Shown in pieces: positions 1 through 11,512 of a DNA stretch of 64,000 nucleotides; the first letter of the stretch is position 1, and each line of letters starts with the position of its first letter. The notes under the pieces were generated by a model. The model searched no databases, was not told the origin of the DNA, and worked only from the letters and a program-made list of their open reading frames with translations. The stretch is from Filosporella fistucella (taxonomy: Eukaryota; Ascomycota; Leotiomycetes; Helotiales). A program made the translations under genes and the position numbers. The stretch is taken from contig JAQJZZ010000004.1 in assembly GCA_030077755.1 (NCBI GenBank), positions 1,860,001 to 1,924,000 on the forward strand, read 5' to 3'.

Positions 1-1666
1 GTTGCCTTGATTGACCATGCGGGAAGCTCCGAAGACTCGAGATTGATCAGCTTCACCCTGTCCATCAATCCTTTTCGCAAGACTTCGTAAAGGCGATTTC
101 CAACTTTTCTTGAAATTGGAAGATGATCGCAGGACGTGGTGGTGAACGAATCTCCATGTACAGGTACTCGGATCAAACAATCGTATCGTTGCAATGGCTG
201 CGAGGTTTTGATAATGAACGTGGATTCAAATTGGTCGAAAGTCAAGTCGTTCAGCATATTCAATGCGGCCTTGGCTTCAGCTTGCAGAAGAACATATGAC
301 CAAGCACTCATTTTATACAACAGATTTTGGCCGCGCTGTCCATCGTATACCATTGGTAGGTCCGACTTCGAATGCGTCCAGTCCGCCACATCAAATACGA
401 ATGGTTTGCTTCGTAGGTCGTTGGTAGAGAGGAATTGAAGCACTGCCTTGAACATTTGGTAGCTGCTGTAAGCTGGCGACAGAACTGGATGACCTTTGGG
501 GCCGCCACCTTTGAGTAGGAGTGCTGTAAGGGCTGCCCATTCAAAGTGACCAAATCCACCTTTGGAAATATCACTCCCAAAACCTCGCTGCCGAAGCCAC
601 ACTCTTCCCAGAACGCTCGACTCCTTGAATCCTGGGGATGTCTTGTTCGAAGCGTGGAGAAGCTTCAAGAAGGGTTCCAGATTGCAGTCTGATTGCAAGG
701 TTGCATTGTAGAAGGGTGTAGGGGGAGCTTCAGTCCGAGACTCTTCCTTTGGTCGGACGGAATTTTTGGTAGGTCGTAGTTTTGAATTTGGAAAGAAGGC
801 CGGAGGAGCAGCAGGTATAATTCGAATAGTATATTCTGAGTTTGGTGCGACCTCATCTCCTTCCGCTTTTGGTTTAACAACCAGGATAGGCTGCAGAGTA
901 TTTCCATGTAAATATTCGAAATGAGACGAGAATTGAATCTGACCAGCGCCCTGAAGGCCAGCAGCTATACATGCCAAATAATATGCCCTCTTATAAAAGT
1001 AACGATAGTTGAGATAGTCCTTCTCTTGGAATATTCCCACCGGCATGACAACAACCAGATCCACGGATAGGGTGTCAGATTTGACCATGGTCTTGAGAGC
1101 ATAGCTTCCAACCACATTGATATTTGATGGCTTTGCGTACGCAAGTTTATAGGCGGCATTTGGATCGGGTTTCGGCTCAGGAAATGGAACTGTCACTTTG
1201 TGGGATTTGTAGAGGGACTTTGTAGCTTCGGGAACCTATCAGAGGAGTTTAGCAGGTCTTACCAATGACGGAATCTCCATGCAAAATTCCCAATTTGAGT
1301 ACTTACGGAGAGCGCATCGCGATCCTCAATTCCTTCAATCAAACCTTTAAGTTTGCGCAAAGCGTCATTCACCCCAGCCAAACGTTTTTCATAATTTGGT
1401 TGAACCTCTGACAGCAACTCGTCCACCTGCAGCTTGAACAAACTGGATTTAAAGGATCCGCCAGAATATATCGCAGATTTATCGTCACCGTGTGGTCGCT
1501 TTAGTCGGGTTTGCGTTTTTTTCGATTGAACAGCTGGTGCTGCGTCTTCAGACTCTGAAGACATTTCAGCGTCGGAATTGGTGCCTTCTGTGCCGGAATT
1601 TTCTGCAGGGAGTATACCTTGGCGGTTCTGGTCGAGCTTTCGGCGTTTTGAGGTGAGAGGAGCCAT
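1..1666 (-). CDS. UTP22: Utp22/Nrap-type U3 snoRNP protein, 5' part only
   Basis: Partial gene running off the left edge. Exon 1 is 1307-1666 and exon 2 is 1-1235, with a 71-nt intron (GTAAGT donor, TAG acceptor) that joins in phase 0. The product starts with a basic, acidic-patched nuclear tail (MAPLTSKRRK). It then runs through a helical stretch and a nucleotidyltransferase-like fold region containing NVVGSYALKT and VDLVVVMP, as in the Nrap domain of Utp22. About 530 residues are present, against roughly 1,100 in family members, so about half is missing outside the window. In the family, Utp22 is a component of the UtpC/90S small-subunit processome acting in the nucleolus in 18S rRNA maturation. 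An ATG in the same frame lies 14 codons upstream at 1708, but the one at 1666 fits the usual family start. Confidence in identity is high; exon 2 has no stop in the part seen. Confidence 0.88.
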
Positions 1667-1902
1667 CGTGTAAAGGTTTAAATTTTGAAGATATTTAAAA
1701 AGACGCACAAGAATTTCTGCCTCTGCAACTTTTTCGAGTGCACTAAATTTAAGCTCGCGGGAGCTAAAATAGCGCCGAACGCCCCTCTGTCACGGACCCG
1801 GTATCGGTAATCGATAAGCTTGAGACATTCAGATATTTACATTTCAGTTCACCGCATTCTGCAACCAAACTGCGAGCTTTTATATTTTTCTTCTCTTTCG
1901 CA
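1667..1902. promoter_or_regulatory. divergent promoter region UTP22 / STR2
   Basis: A 236-bp gap separates the two divergent start codons, so both promoters must overlap here. A near-palindrome TATCGGTAATCGATA lies at about 1802-1816. I see no clear TATA box for either gene. The assignment rests on gene arrangement only. Confidence 0.5.
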
Positions 1903-3850
1903 ATGTCTATCATTGAGCTTGGAGAATCTATACCGGCATTGACGCCTCATGTAAGTCTTTAGACTCGCCATCCCACTCTCCATTTGAGATGAAAATTTTT
2001 GTGACTCAGTCTTAATTGTTCAAAATAGGCCGCAAGTGTATCTCTCCCACAATGGCAAGATAATGTGGATTACGAAGAAGGAAAGGATAGAGTTCTGAGT
2101 AAATTGACGACTGGGTACCCGCGGTATGTTGTGTACTGCTCTATACCCTTTTGCCACGCTGACTTGGTCTCGTGACAGCTTCTTCATCCACAAATCCATC
2201 GCATCCTTCGCTGAGGACATTGTCAAGAAACATGGCAAACCAGAGCAACAAGCGATGTTGTTCCCGTCCACAAAATGTGCAAAGAGTTGTATGACCTTCA
2301 TTTATTCGATGGACTCCTCAGTTACTATCAACCAATTGCGATTAGTGGATTTGTGCCTGGACAGCAGCCGAACAGACTCAGGGACCCTCAAAAAAGTGTC
2401 TCCTTCAATATCTGCTGTTATATTTCCTAAAGACTTGTTTCCTATTGCCAAACAATACTGGCAACACTCCGGAGATGGTGTTTCCAGCCGGCGTGCGGAA
2501 TTCTGCCACTCTCTTTTTCAAGAGGGGCTATTAGTTGAGCAAACTGCTCCTCAGCCTATTGCGAATGGCTTTCAAAAGCCCTGTAAGGGTCCAAGAAGAT
2601 ACCAGAAAGGCTCCATAGACAATACCCCATCCAAAACTCAAAGTGCTGGAGCCAGTGAGAACGGCCCAACGTCACCAATTCAAAATACGTTCGAGACTCG
2701 CGAAAGTTCCACCTTCTTGGAGGAGCGTTTTGGCCGGAATCTTGACGTATCTTTTGTTGATAATGCAAAGTCCGCTATCCGACGACGTATTGCTGGATCT
2801 CTGATGGGAGAAGTAGATTTGTCTGCAGCACCGAGTCCTAAGATGGAATCGAATATGCGTGGGGTAGCTGGTCTGTCAGAGGATGACGTGTACCTATATC
2901 CATGCGGTATGAATTCGATATTCCACGCTCACAGAATGATGCTCGAAGCTAGGGGTCCTTTGAAAAGCATCTCTTTCGGCTTCCCATACGTCGATACGCT
3001 CAAGATCCTGCAAAAATTTGGCCCGGGATGTATATTTTATGGAAATGGAGAGTCTGAGGATCTGGATGATCTTGAGGCTCGACTGAAGGCTGGGGAAAGA
3101 TATCTTGCACTCTTCTGCGAGTTTCCCGGGAACCCTATGGTGAAATGCCCCGATTTGCAACGTATCCGAAAGTTGGCCGATACTTACGACTTTGGAGTTA
3201 TTGTTGACGAGACAATTGGCAATTTCATCAATGTTCACGTTCTCCCCTATGCAGACGTGGTAGTCAGCTCTCTCACCAAGATCTTCTCTGGAGAATGCAA
3301 TGTCATGGGTGGTAGCGCCATCCTCAATCCGTCAGGTCGTTACTATCAAGCTCTGAAGAAAGTTGCCGAAGTAGAATACGAGGATAACTACTGGGCTGAG
3401 GATGTAATTTTCATGGAGCGAAATAGTCGTTTCTTCGCCCCTCGGATTGAGAAGATCAACGATAATGCTGAGGCCATCTGCTCAATGCTGCTTGACCACC
3501 CTCTTGTCAAAGATCTGTATTACCCTAAATATAACACCTCACGCATACATTACGATGCCTGTCGTACCCCGAACGGTGGATATGGTGGCCTGCTCTCCTT
3601 CACATTTCAAAAGACAAGCCAAGCCATCGCTTTCTACAATCGGATCGAGACGGCGAAGGGGCCAAGTCTGGGTACCAATTTTACCTTGACCTCACCTTAC
3701 GTTATTCTCGCACACTACATGGAGATGGATTGGGCTGCTCAATTTGGCGTTCCTTTTGATTTGATTCGCATTAGTGTTGGATTGGAAGATGGGGATGATT
3801 TGAAATCTAGATTTGCTGCTGCGCTGAAAGTTGCAGAAGAAGCTGCTTAA
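1903..3850 (+). CDS. STR2: cystathionine gamma-synthase (Str2/MetB type)
   Basis: Three exons, 1903-1950, 2029-2123 and 2179-3850, give 604 residues. The first two short exons restore the conserved N-terminus (LGESIPALTPH and the GYPRFFIHKS junction), so the open frame beginning at 2126 alone is not the true start. The C-terminal two thirds is the Cys/Met-metabolism PLP-enzyme fold. The cofactor lysine is expected at about K415 in SSLTKIFSG, and YPCGMNSIF and VDETIGN are family motifs. The enzyme joins an activated homoserine (O-acetylhomoserine in fungi) with cysteine to make cystathionine, the forward transsulfuration step to methionine. The roughly 200-residue N-terminal region is typical of the fungal form and absent from bacterial MetB. 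It is divergent from UTP22. The alternative call would be another Cys/Met PLP enzyme, but the N-terminal extension argues for Str2/met-7. Confidence 0.9.
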
Positions 3851-4747
3851 TAGAATCATGAAATGAATATTCAATTGCATTGTACATCAAACGGCTGAGC
3901 TATAATATATTATCAAAATGTAGGACATAGTCTTAGACTAATATGTCATCTTGCTAGTCCTAGGATTCTTGACCTTTCTTATTCTATAGTTCGCGACAAT
4001 AAGCCATAGGTGATTCTGCATACACTCTTTGTCTAGCAATAGAATACTGTTTTTAGCAATTTATAATATATGACTTGTTCTCAAACAAATATACAATCCT
4101 CATAGTCCTAGGATTCTTTATACTTCCTATTACCTCTTTTACAATAATAGGTAATAGGAGATTGTGCATATGCTCTTTGTCTAATAATATAATACCATTT
4201 TCAGCAATTCATTTTATCTTATTACTCTTTTCCTTCATCCGGATTACTTGATTTTTCTAGCAGATTGTATATAATATTCTAAGTATGCTTTATCCAAGAA
4301 AGAGCTGCACAATCGCTCTTCTCCCTTTGTCTCAGTAAGCGTTGTATAATTTGCTTGCAAAATACTTTTTCAATTCTATGGACAAGGCTCTCTTTTAGAA
4401 TATTTGTAAGCTATACGGAAAATTAGAAATATATTTCAGATTCCAAATCCTAGGTACTTATTCATATATTATATTCTTCTTACTTTAAAAGTATATTCAA
4501 GGTAAGGAAGAATACTATAGCATTTAGGGATTTAATAATTTGGCATATTTTACCAAATGTCCTATTTACTTTTACTTAGTCAAAAGTCCTATTATATTTA
4601 GGTATTTGATAACTTGCTCTATTCTACCAAATAGTCTACTCACCTCTCTCTAATCAAAAGTACCAAGCCTATCTTTGACGAAAAGCTCAGGTGCAAAGTC
4701 CTAGGTAGACTTAGATAATATATGCTTAGGTAAACATTTAAATATTA
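3851..4747. repeat. AT-rich intergenic stretch with two old tandem duplications
   Basis: No gene is visible. A unit starting TAGTCCTAGGATTCTT at 3955 recurs at 4103 (period about 148 bp). The two copies share further words such as CTCTTTGTCTA and AGCAATT, and have drifted considerably. A second pair with a period of about 74 bp lies at about 4521-4670, recognised by TTTAGG, TACCAAAT and CAAAAGT in the same order. The base composition is much more AT-rich than the flanking genes. I see no transposon coding remnant or terminal inverted repeat. Confidence 0.65.
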
Positions 4748-4985
4748 GATTTGAGTAAGACGTTTCTCGCCGCGGAGTGAATATAGATATATCAAACTTG
4801 GGCAGGAGCACCCGCCGCGAGGTGAATAGACGTCTACTCTCCAAACTTGAGCAAAACACCGGCCGCGAGGTGAATATACATATCCTTTAAACTTGAGCAA
4901 AAATACCGGCCGCGAGGTGAATATACATATCCTTCAAACTTTAGCAAGATAGCACTCGGCGAGGAGTGAATCTGGATCTATCAGG
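4748..4985. repeat. five tandem copies of a ~47-bp element upstream of the 2EXR gene
   Basis: The core CGCGAGGTGAAT (variants CGCGGAGTGAAT and GCGAGGAGTGAAT) occurs five times, with GTGAAT starting at 4777, 4822, 4870, 4917 and 4966. This gives spacings of 45, 48, 47 and 49 bp. Between cores the words ATATCC and AAACTTGAGCA recur. Copies 3 and 4 are nearly identical. The array ends just before a TATA box and lies 80-320 bp upstream of the start codon at 5067. It may be a repeated protein-binding site or a minisatellite. Confidence 0.8.
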
Positions 4986-4994
4986 TATATATAT
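4986..4994 (+). promoter_or_regulatory. TATA box of the 2EXR gene
   Basis: TATATATAT lies 73 bp before the start codon at 5067 and is followed by a pyrimidine-rich stretch, as in fungal core promoters. It directly abuts the 47-bp repeat array. Confidence 0.5.
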
Positions 4995-5066
4995 CCCTCT
5001 CCTCGCCGAAGTTTTCCCAAACTACCACCGAAAAACAACCTCACACCTCCTCCACATCATCTCATC

Positions 5067-6051
5067 ATGTCTTCCTTGACAGTATTTGCTTTCTTCCCAC
5101 AGCTCCCAGACAACATCAAACATCAAATTCTCACACTTGCTTTGCCTCCTCCTCGCCTCCTCTTTATCTCCTCATTGAATGAGCCGAAAAATGTTGTCTC
5201 GTCCGATGGCAAACTTCGTCCGGTTGTGAGTGATGTCGACAGTCTTACTCACAATGACTTTCCTGTCCCAGCTCTACTTCACGCCTGCAAGATGACCCGG
5301 GCGTTCGCACTCACCATCTACACGCTGTCACTTCACAGAGTGTTCGCGGACAAGCCCGTCTACATCGCTTGGGAGAGGGACTCGGTGTTTTTCACGAGCA
5401 TGTTTGCACTCCAGGTCTACGTCGTTTCAGATCGTCGATATGCTGAAAAGAAGATGGAGCTTCGAAAGGAGAAGCAATTGCCCTGGTGGAATGTATACAG
5501 CTCAGGAGCGGTTGAGCTGAGGCTCTACGGAACGTACCATGACTTGGAGCTCAATGTCCGGAACATGATTCTGAAGGGGGATGGCATGGAATGGTGGGCC
5601 AAGAATCTGCTCGAAGAATTCCGACATCTGAAGAAGCTGGTATTGCTTGGTCGAATGCGGGACGCTGAAAGCACCGTGCGGAGAGACTTTTTGTGCTGGG
5701 TTTTGCAGAGCCGGAACGTCACGGTCAATCTAGTCGATGAGCCAGAGTTTGAGGACCAGGATTCTGAGATGTAAGTTTACGCGCTCCAATTCTTCGTCAG
5801 CAGCTTGATACAATGTCAGGAGGAGCACTTTAGCTAACGTGAAAAGGTCGGACGAAGGTTTTGAGAGTGGCGGGGAAACGCTCGACGATGACACTCTTTC
5901 CGACGACAATGACGAATCCCTTTTAGACGAAGACAATACATCCGCCGAAAACATTCCTTCTGACGAAATGGCTGATGAAGACATCATCTACGACGAAGTG
6001 GACGAAGAAGATATGTTTGACGAGGATATGGTCGATCAGCTACATCTCTGA
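5067..6051 (+). CDS. 2EXR-domain protein with acidic C-terminal tail
   Basis: Exons 5067-5770 and 5847-6051 give 302 residues. The intron has GTAAGT and AAAAG borders and a GCTAAC branch site 10 nt before the acceptor. Unspliced, the frame stops at 5774, giving 235 residues, so the intron only adds the tail. The N-terminus (FFPQLPDNIKHQILTLAL) and the later IAWERDSVFF match the 2EXR family, an F-box-like domain expanded in Leotiomycetes and Sordariomycetes with no known biochemistry. The last 60 residues are mostly Asp and Glu. It stands alone between two repeat tracts, with a TATA box and a repeat array upstream. Family membership is fairly sure; function is unknown. Confidence 0.8.
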
Positions 6052-6078
6052 TTCTGAATTGGGCTGATATTGGGGACA

Positions 6079-6312
6079 AGTGCCTTGCACTTGGGAATTT
6101 TCTACTTGCGATGGCTTGCATTTCTGCACACTGAAGATCTTACAATATGGAGGGTACCTTGCACTCGAGGGAGTTTTTATCGCGATGAGCTATTTCTTGC
6201 ATACCGAATTTGGCAGCGATATGGAGGGTGTGTTTCGCACTAGGCATTCTGCGTTTATACCCGGCTCTGCATCATATGATGGTTTGGGATTAGTGCCTTG
6301 CACTCGGAGTTC
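6079..6312. repeat. degenerate ~75-bp tandem repeat downstream of the 2EXR gene
   Basis: The words GTGCCTTGCACT/GTACCTTGCACT and the weaker GTGTGTTTCGCACT start near 6080, 6154, 6229 and 6293. Each is followed by TTCT/TTTT words and, in the first two, by ATATGGAGGG. Spacings are about 74, 75 and 64 bp. The open frame across it (6080-6445) starts with GTG and is probably an effect of the repeat, not a gene. Confidence 0.55.
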
Positions 6313-7129
6313 TGCGTTGGACAACCGTTTTTTTCATACATGGAAGGTGAAAAATAAGCGTCTTCTACAGGGTATTTTCTGCGTTGGCTTTTTTCTTGCA
6401 TTCGATTTGACGCTTCGGAGATGGGTGGATTTGGCAGCAAAGTAGTCAAAACTTCTCAAATTGATTGTTGCATAGCAGAATGGAAATGATCAACGTTTTC
6501 TACACTATCATCTTGATGTTTATCGAGAAATCTCTTGAGAAAATATCTAAATAATCCTGAAGAAACGTGGGAAATGAACTCGCGCAATAGTGATCGCCAA
6601 CTCCTAGAAAAGCAACATCAATACGCCTGTTTTGTAAAGGATGTATAGAAAACCCATACAACAATCAATCACGACAACCTGGAATAAGCAGAAATGCTGC
6701 CAGAGGACTTAATTTCTTGCCAGCAATAGGACAATCGCGCAAACTCAACGCCGTGATTTGCAACGGGCGATGGGACTACAGAGCTGTCTAGAAATTGAAC
6801 ACTTGTTTGAAGACACTACTTCTCAAATAAGGATCTCGCATTCGATATATTGTTTGACGTTCTCTTCTTCAATTCTTCAATTCTTGAATGGTACAGATAA
6901 GCTCTTAGATTGAAACTTGAAAGCTCAAGGTTTCCTGGTCGATAATCAAATATCACGCTTATCCCAATTTGGACACACCAAACCTTAAATGTAGCGTGGC
7001 GCAGTCGCGTCCAGATTTCCTCCAGAACGCGTGTTCCAGTGAACCACATTCCCTCGCGTTTCGACGTATCGAAGTACCTCTGACTTTGGAGGCTCCATCT
7101 GGATCATTATCTGCTCAAAAATCGTCAAG
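6313..7129. other. intergenic, SMC6 5' side
   Basis: About 800 bp without a supported gene. It should hold the SMC6 promoter; I see no distinct TATA box or repeated element. Confidence 0.5.
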
Positions 7130-10100
7130 ATGGCACCTCAGAAGCGCCGTAACCGCGACGAGGATGAAGAGATTATTGGTGTGGAAACTGCGACATCGTC
7201 CTTGCGACAAGAGAGTGTAAGTGTGCTCAGCCTGATTCAGGTTCCCAACAACATTTATAAATATCCTTGTCTTCACTTTCCCTAACATCTCTCTAGGCAC
7301 AGAAGAAACAACGACTCTCAGTGAACCAAAATAACTCTAAATCTCGAAATGCACGCGACCGAAGTCCCGCAAGCTCTAGTGATGAATCGTCCAGTGATGA
7401 AGAGCTTCCCGATGCGGAGGATGAGCCTGCACGGCCGGCAGCAACACAATATGAGGAGATTCGCGATGCGGACTGGGAACATCTTGCCCATGCTGAGGCA
7501 GACGATCATCGGGCCACACAGAGGTTCTTGTCACGAAAGGAGCGCATTGGAGACAACCATGCTGCCAATAATGCGATTATCGAAGAAATTACATGCATAA
7601 ACTTCATGTGTCACGACAAACTGCATGTTGAACTGGGGCCGCTGATCAACTTCATCGTTGGTATGAACGGGAGTGGAAAGAGTGCGGTACTCACTGCTAT
7701 CACTCTCTGCTTAGGTGGCAAAGCATCATCAACAAATCGAGGATCGAGTATGAAGTCCTTAGTTAAACAAGGCAAAGATCAAGGTATTCTTATCGTTAAA
7801 CTCAAGAACCAAGGCAACGACGCCTACCAGACAGATGTTTTCGGCGCTTCAATCATTATCGAGAGGCATTTTGCAAAGACGGGCAGCACTTCTTACAAGC
7901 TGAAAAATGCCAATGGACGAATCATATCTACCAAGAAAGCCGACGTGGATGACATTATCGAATACTACCAACTTCAGGTTGACAATCCAATGAATGTTCT
8001 TACCCAGGATGCTGCAAAATCTTTCATACAAAGCTCAACACCGGCCAAAAAATATGAATTCTTCCACGAAGGTGTTCAGCTGCAGACTTTGGACAATGAT
8101 TACAAGATTGTTCTGGACACCTGTGACAGTATTCAAGCAAAACTTGACGAGTCGTTAGATGACCTACAGGTTCTCAAGAAGAAGAACGAAGCAGCTAAGA
8201 AGAAGGCTGAAATCGTTCAGCAGCATGAGGGTATGCGACAGGAGCGGAAATCGGTTGCCCGAAGACATGCCTGGGCTCAGGTTGAAGAAATGGAGCAGAA
8301 GTTGATCGAACGAGAGCATTTTGTGGAGCAGATGGAAGAACAGATCCAAAAAGCTCAGCAAAAAGCAGACGAAAAGACTGAAGATCTCCAGCAAGCTGAT
8401 CTGGTGTTAGAACGAGCTAAAGAGACAGCAAGTCGAGTCGAAGGGGAAATTTCACCGATACAGGAGGAGCTCGAAACTGCAAAAATTGCCTATGACAACG
8501 CTGCAAAGGAGGTCAAGAAGGCCCAGACAGAGGCTAAACAGATCGTTGAAAATCTTCGGATCGCAAATCGTAATGTGAAGAACATCGAAGAGGCCATACA
8601 GACCGAAATGCAGAGGATTGAGAATGCCAATGGCGGTGCCCATACTCGCAAGCTCCAAGAGCTCGAAAATGCTGAGCACGTGTCCCGTGGTGCGAGAGAA
8701 GCTTTGGAGCAACATAACACAGAGATCCCTCGATTGGAAAGTGAAAAGATGGAGGCTCAGGAGTTGTGTCGGAACGCCGTTGCGCCATTCGAGGCGAAAA
8801 GCCGAGAGCTGGCCGCCGCCCGCGAAGAGCTGCAAGGCATGAACTTAAACCGTGCGGATACAATGGCGGGCTTCCATCCAAATCTGGGGAGGGTGCTGAA
8901 CATAATCAATCAGGACCGCGGATTTCGTGAGAAGCCTGTAGGACCTGTTGGACTTCATTGCAAAGTTCTCAACCCTGATTGGGCGCCATTTTTGGAGTCG
9001 CAGTATTCTGGGCCTCTTAATCATTTCGTCGTGACCAGCAAAGCCGATCAAAGTCGACTGTATTCTATTTTGGTAAGCAGGTTGTTTGAATAGCTGCCAA
9101 GTCATTTCGTACTGAATTTATTTGGCAGAGACAAAACAATATGGGCTTTATGTCTATTGGAATATGTAGTCGAGATCATATCGATGTTAATGGGCATGAG
9201 CCCGACCCTCAGGTATGGATGACTTCTCCATCTGGCGCCATTACGCGATCACCGTCTCATTGCGGCGTCGCGCTCCTTTCCTTGAAAAGTCCTCTTATAT
9301 TTGTTCTTGAAACAACAAAGCTAATGTTAGACCAGTATGAGACAGTTCTCCGAGCTTTAGAGATTGATGACGAGCTGGTTAAGAAGTATCTGATCATCAC
9401 TCAAGCGATTGAGCAGACGCTCCTCATTCCGACTAGAGCACAGGCTATTAAAGTCATGTTTGAAGGCCCGAAACCCTTCAACGTCAAGCAAGCCTTTTGT
9501 CACCATGACAGAACGAGAGGGGCTAGCTTACGAGTTGGATGGGGAAGATCTGCCGGAAGTCGAGAAATCAGTCCTGTTGAACCTCCCAAGGGGCGACCAA
9601 AGATGAAGAGCGATATCGAAAGTCGAATTACATACCAACGGGAAACAGTGTCTCAGCTTGAGCGTGAAAAGCACGTCCTTGAAGATAGACGTCGTCAATT
9701 GACAGCGGTCTTTAAAAGGTGCGAGCAAGCTATCGAGCAGCACAAAAAGAGTTATTCGAAACTTAAGTTGGCAAGCCAAAGAGCGGATGAGAAGGTGGAT
9801 TCCATCAAAGCCGAACTCGATGGATTTGAAGTCGAAGATGGGCGACTTGATGGCATGAAGGCACAATTGGAAGAAGCTCAAGCTGAGGTCACTATATGTG
9901 AAGAAGCATATGGCAACGCAGGTTTGGAAAAACAAGAGTTGAATAAGAAGTCAGCCGATAAGAAGAAGGAGCTTGAGGCTGTGAGAGCACGCCTAGCAGA
10001 ATTCGAGACTCAATTACAAAAGGCCAAGGATAAGGTCAAGAATCGTGAGCAGGCTCGAAAACATATCCTTATGGAAAAGAACAATGCATTCGAGGCTATC

Positions 10101-11004
10101 GAGCCACTGCGAGCTGCAAAGGCCAAGGGTGAAGAAAAGGCTGCTGCCCAAGCTGAAAATGTGATTTCTTTCACCGCACAGGCGGCTCAGGTGTGCGCTA
10201 GAGTATCACTTGAACCCGGCGATACTGTTCAAGGGCTCGACGCAAGGCTCAATTCCCTCAATAACGCTCTAGAGGCATACAAAAAGGCTCAAGGAGGCAC
10301 GGATGAACAAATTTACAACGCAGCCGTGGAGGCTGACAGAATATGGAAGAAAGCTGTGTCGCAGCGAATCGAATTACAAGAGCTATTTCAACTGCTCAAA
10401 CAGTCATTCCTCCAAAGAATCGACATGTACCGTCGATTCCAGAGACACATTTCTTCCAGATCTCGAATCAATTTCAATTATCTACTCAGCGAGAGAGCAT
10501 TCCGAGGCAAGCTCACGATTGATCATAAGGCCAAAAAGCTTGATGTCCATGTTGAGCCAGATGAGACGACAAAAAGTGGAAAGGGTCGCCAGACCAAGAC
10601 ATTGTCTGGTGGTGAGAAATCTTTCTCGTCTATCTGCTTGCTGCTTTCGCTTTGGGAAGCAATGGGTGCTCCTCTTCGTTGTCTGGACGAATTTGATGTG
10701 TTCATGGACGATGTGAACAGAGATGTTAGCACGAGAATGATTGTAAGTGGTATATTGCTTAAACTTGAATGACCCTAACAATAAATAGATCAGTGCTGCA
10801 CGACGATCCGTCGGACGTCAATTCGTTCTCATTACTCCCAAGGCTTTGGGAGCTGCTGGTGCTACCGCTGCCCCAGATGTCAAGATCATCAAGTAAGTTG
10901 GCATCCCTATGAGACTAAAAACAGTACTAACAACCACTAGACTCGATGACCCTCGTGATAAACAGAGAAAGATCAATAATATGCTTGTTTCTGCAAGTCA
11001 ATAA
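7130..11004 (+). CDS. SMC6: SMC6, structural maintenance of chromosomes protein 6
   Basis: Six exons: 7130-7216, 7297-9072, 9129-9212, 9336-10742, 10789-10892 and 10941-11004, giving 1,173 residues, the normal family length. The Walker A motif GMNGSGKS is at about 151-158. Two long coiled coils flank the hinge (around 520-720). The ABC signature LSGGEKS is at about 1072 and Walker B is LRCLDEFDVFMDD near 1095-1107. Smc6 pairs with Smc5 in the nuclear SMC5/6 complex for homologous recombination repair and replication-fork stability. Intron 3 (9213-9335) is 123 nt, a multiple of three with no stop. Splicing it restores the PDPQ/YETVLRALEIDDEL junction seen in the family, and a GCTAAT branch site supports it. 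The start at 7130 gives a short basic-acidic nuclear tail. Confidence 0.93.
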
Positions 11005-11512
11005 GCGATTTCAGGGCAAAATTTATGGCGTTGTGGATTAAAGGGGCGGTAGTTTTAAAGATACCAGGCGCACTGGAGTTCTTGGGATACTTATTGCTAT
11101 CCATTGCTATATTTTGGCGGTAGCGCTCTTCCAAAATTAGTGAACGTTGTATGGTTCACATATGGTATGGTGTCGTAGGACTAAAAGTGGTGTCTGGTAC
11201 GACTTGATGATGTATCGTTCGGGCATGTAGGGCACTGGAAGGGTAGATTGTGCTTTGTAAAGTCCAGATAGACTTGCGTAAGTCATTGATGGTAGCGGGT
11301 CGGTGTTAGCTCTATCTATAAATGGTCCGAACTCATGCCCATAGCAGTTTATTATCAATTGACCTTTTATTCATTTTCGGGTTCTCTCCTCGGTACGACG
11401 TGGAGACTCTCATCCGGATATCACTCATACATATAATACACCCATTCCCCTCATCCCTTTTCTCTCCCTCATATCATACACACCTCCCTTCCCCTCCCCT
11501 CCTTTCCGAACT
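11005..11512. other. convergent intergenic region SMC6 / COQ9
   Basis: Holds the two 3' ends. The right side is C/T-rich. No gene or RNA is recognised. Confidence 0.5.

Noticed and set aside
4748..4985. Regular repeats with spacers, CRISPR-like at first glance
   Set aside because: Spacers are themselves similar between copies and the host is a eukaryote, so it is a minisatellite-type array.
6080..6445. 121-codon frame after the 2EXR gene
   Set aside because: Begins with GTG, lies on tandem repeats, and has no recognisable product.
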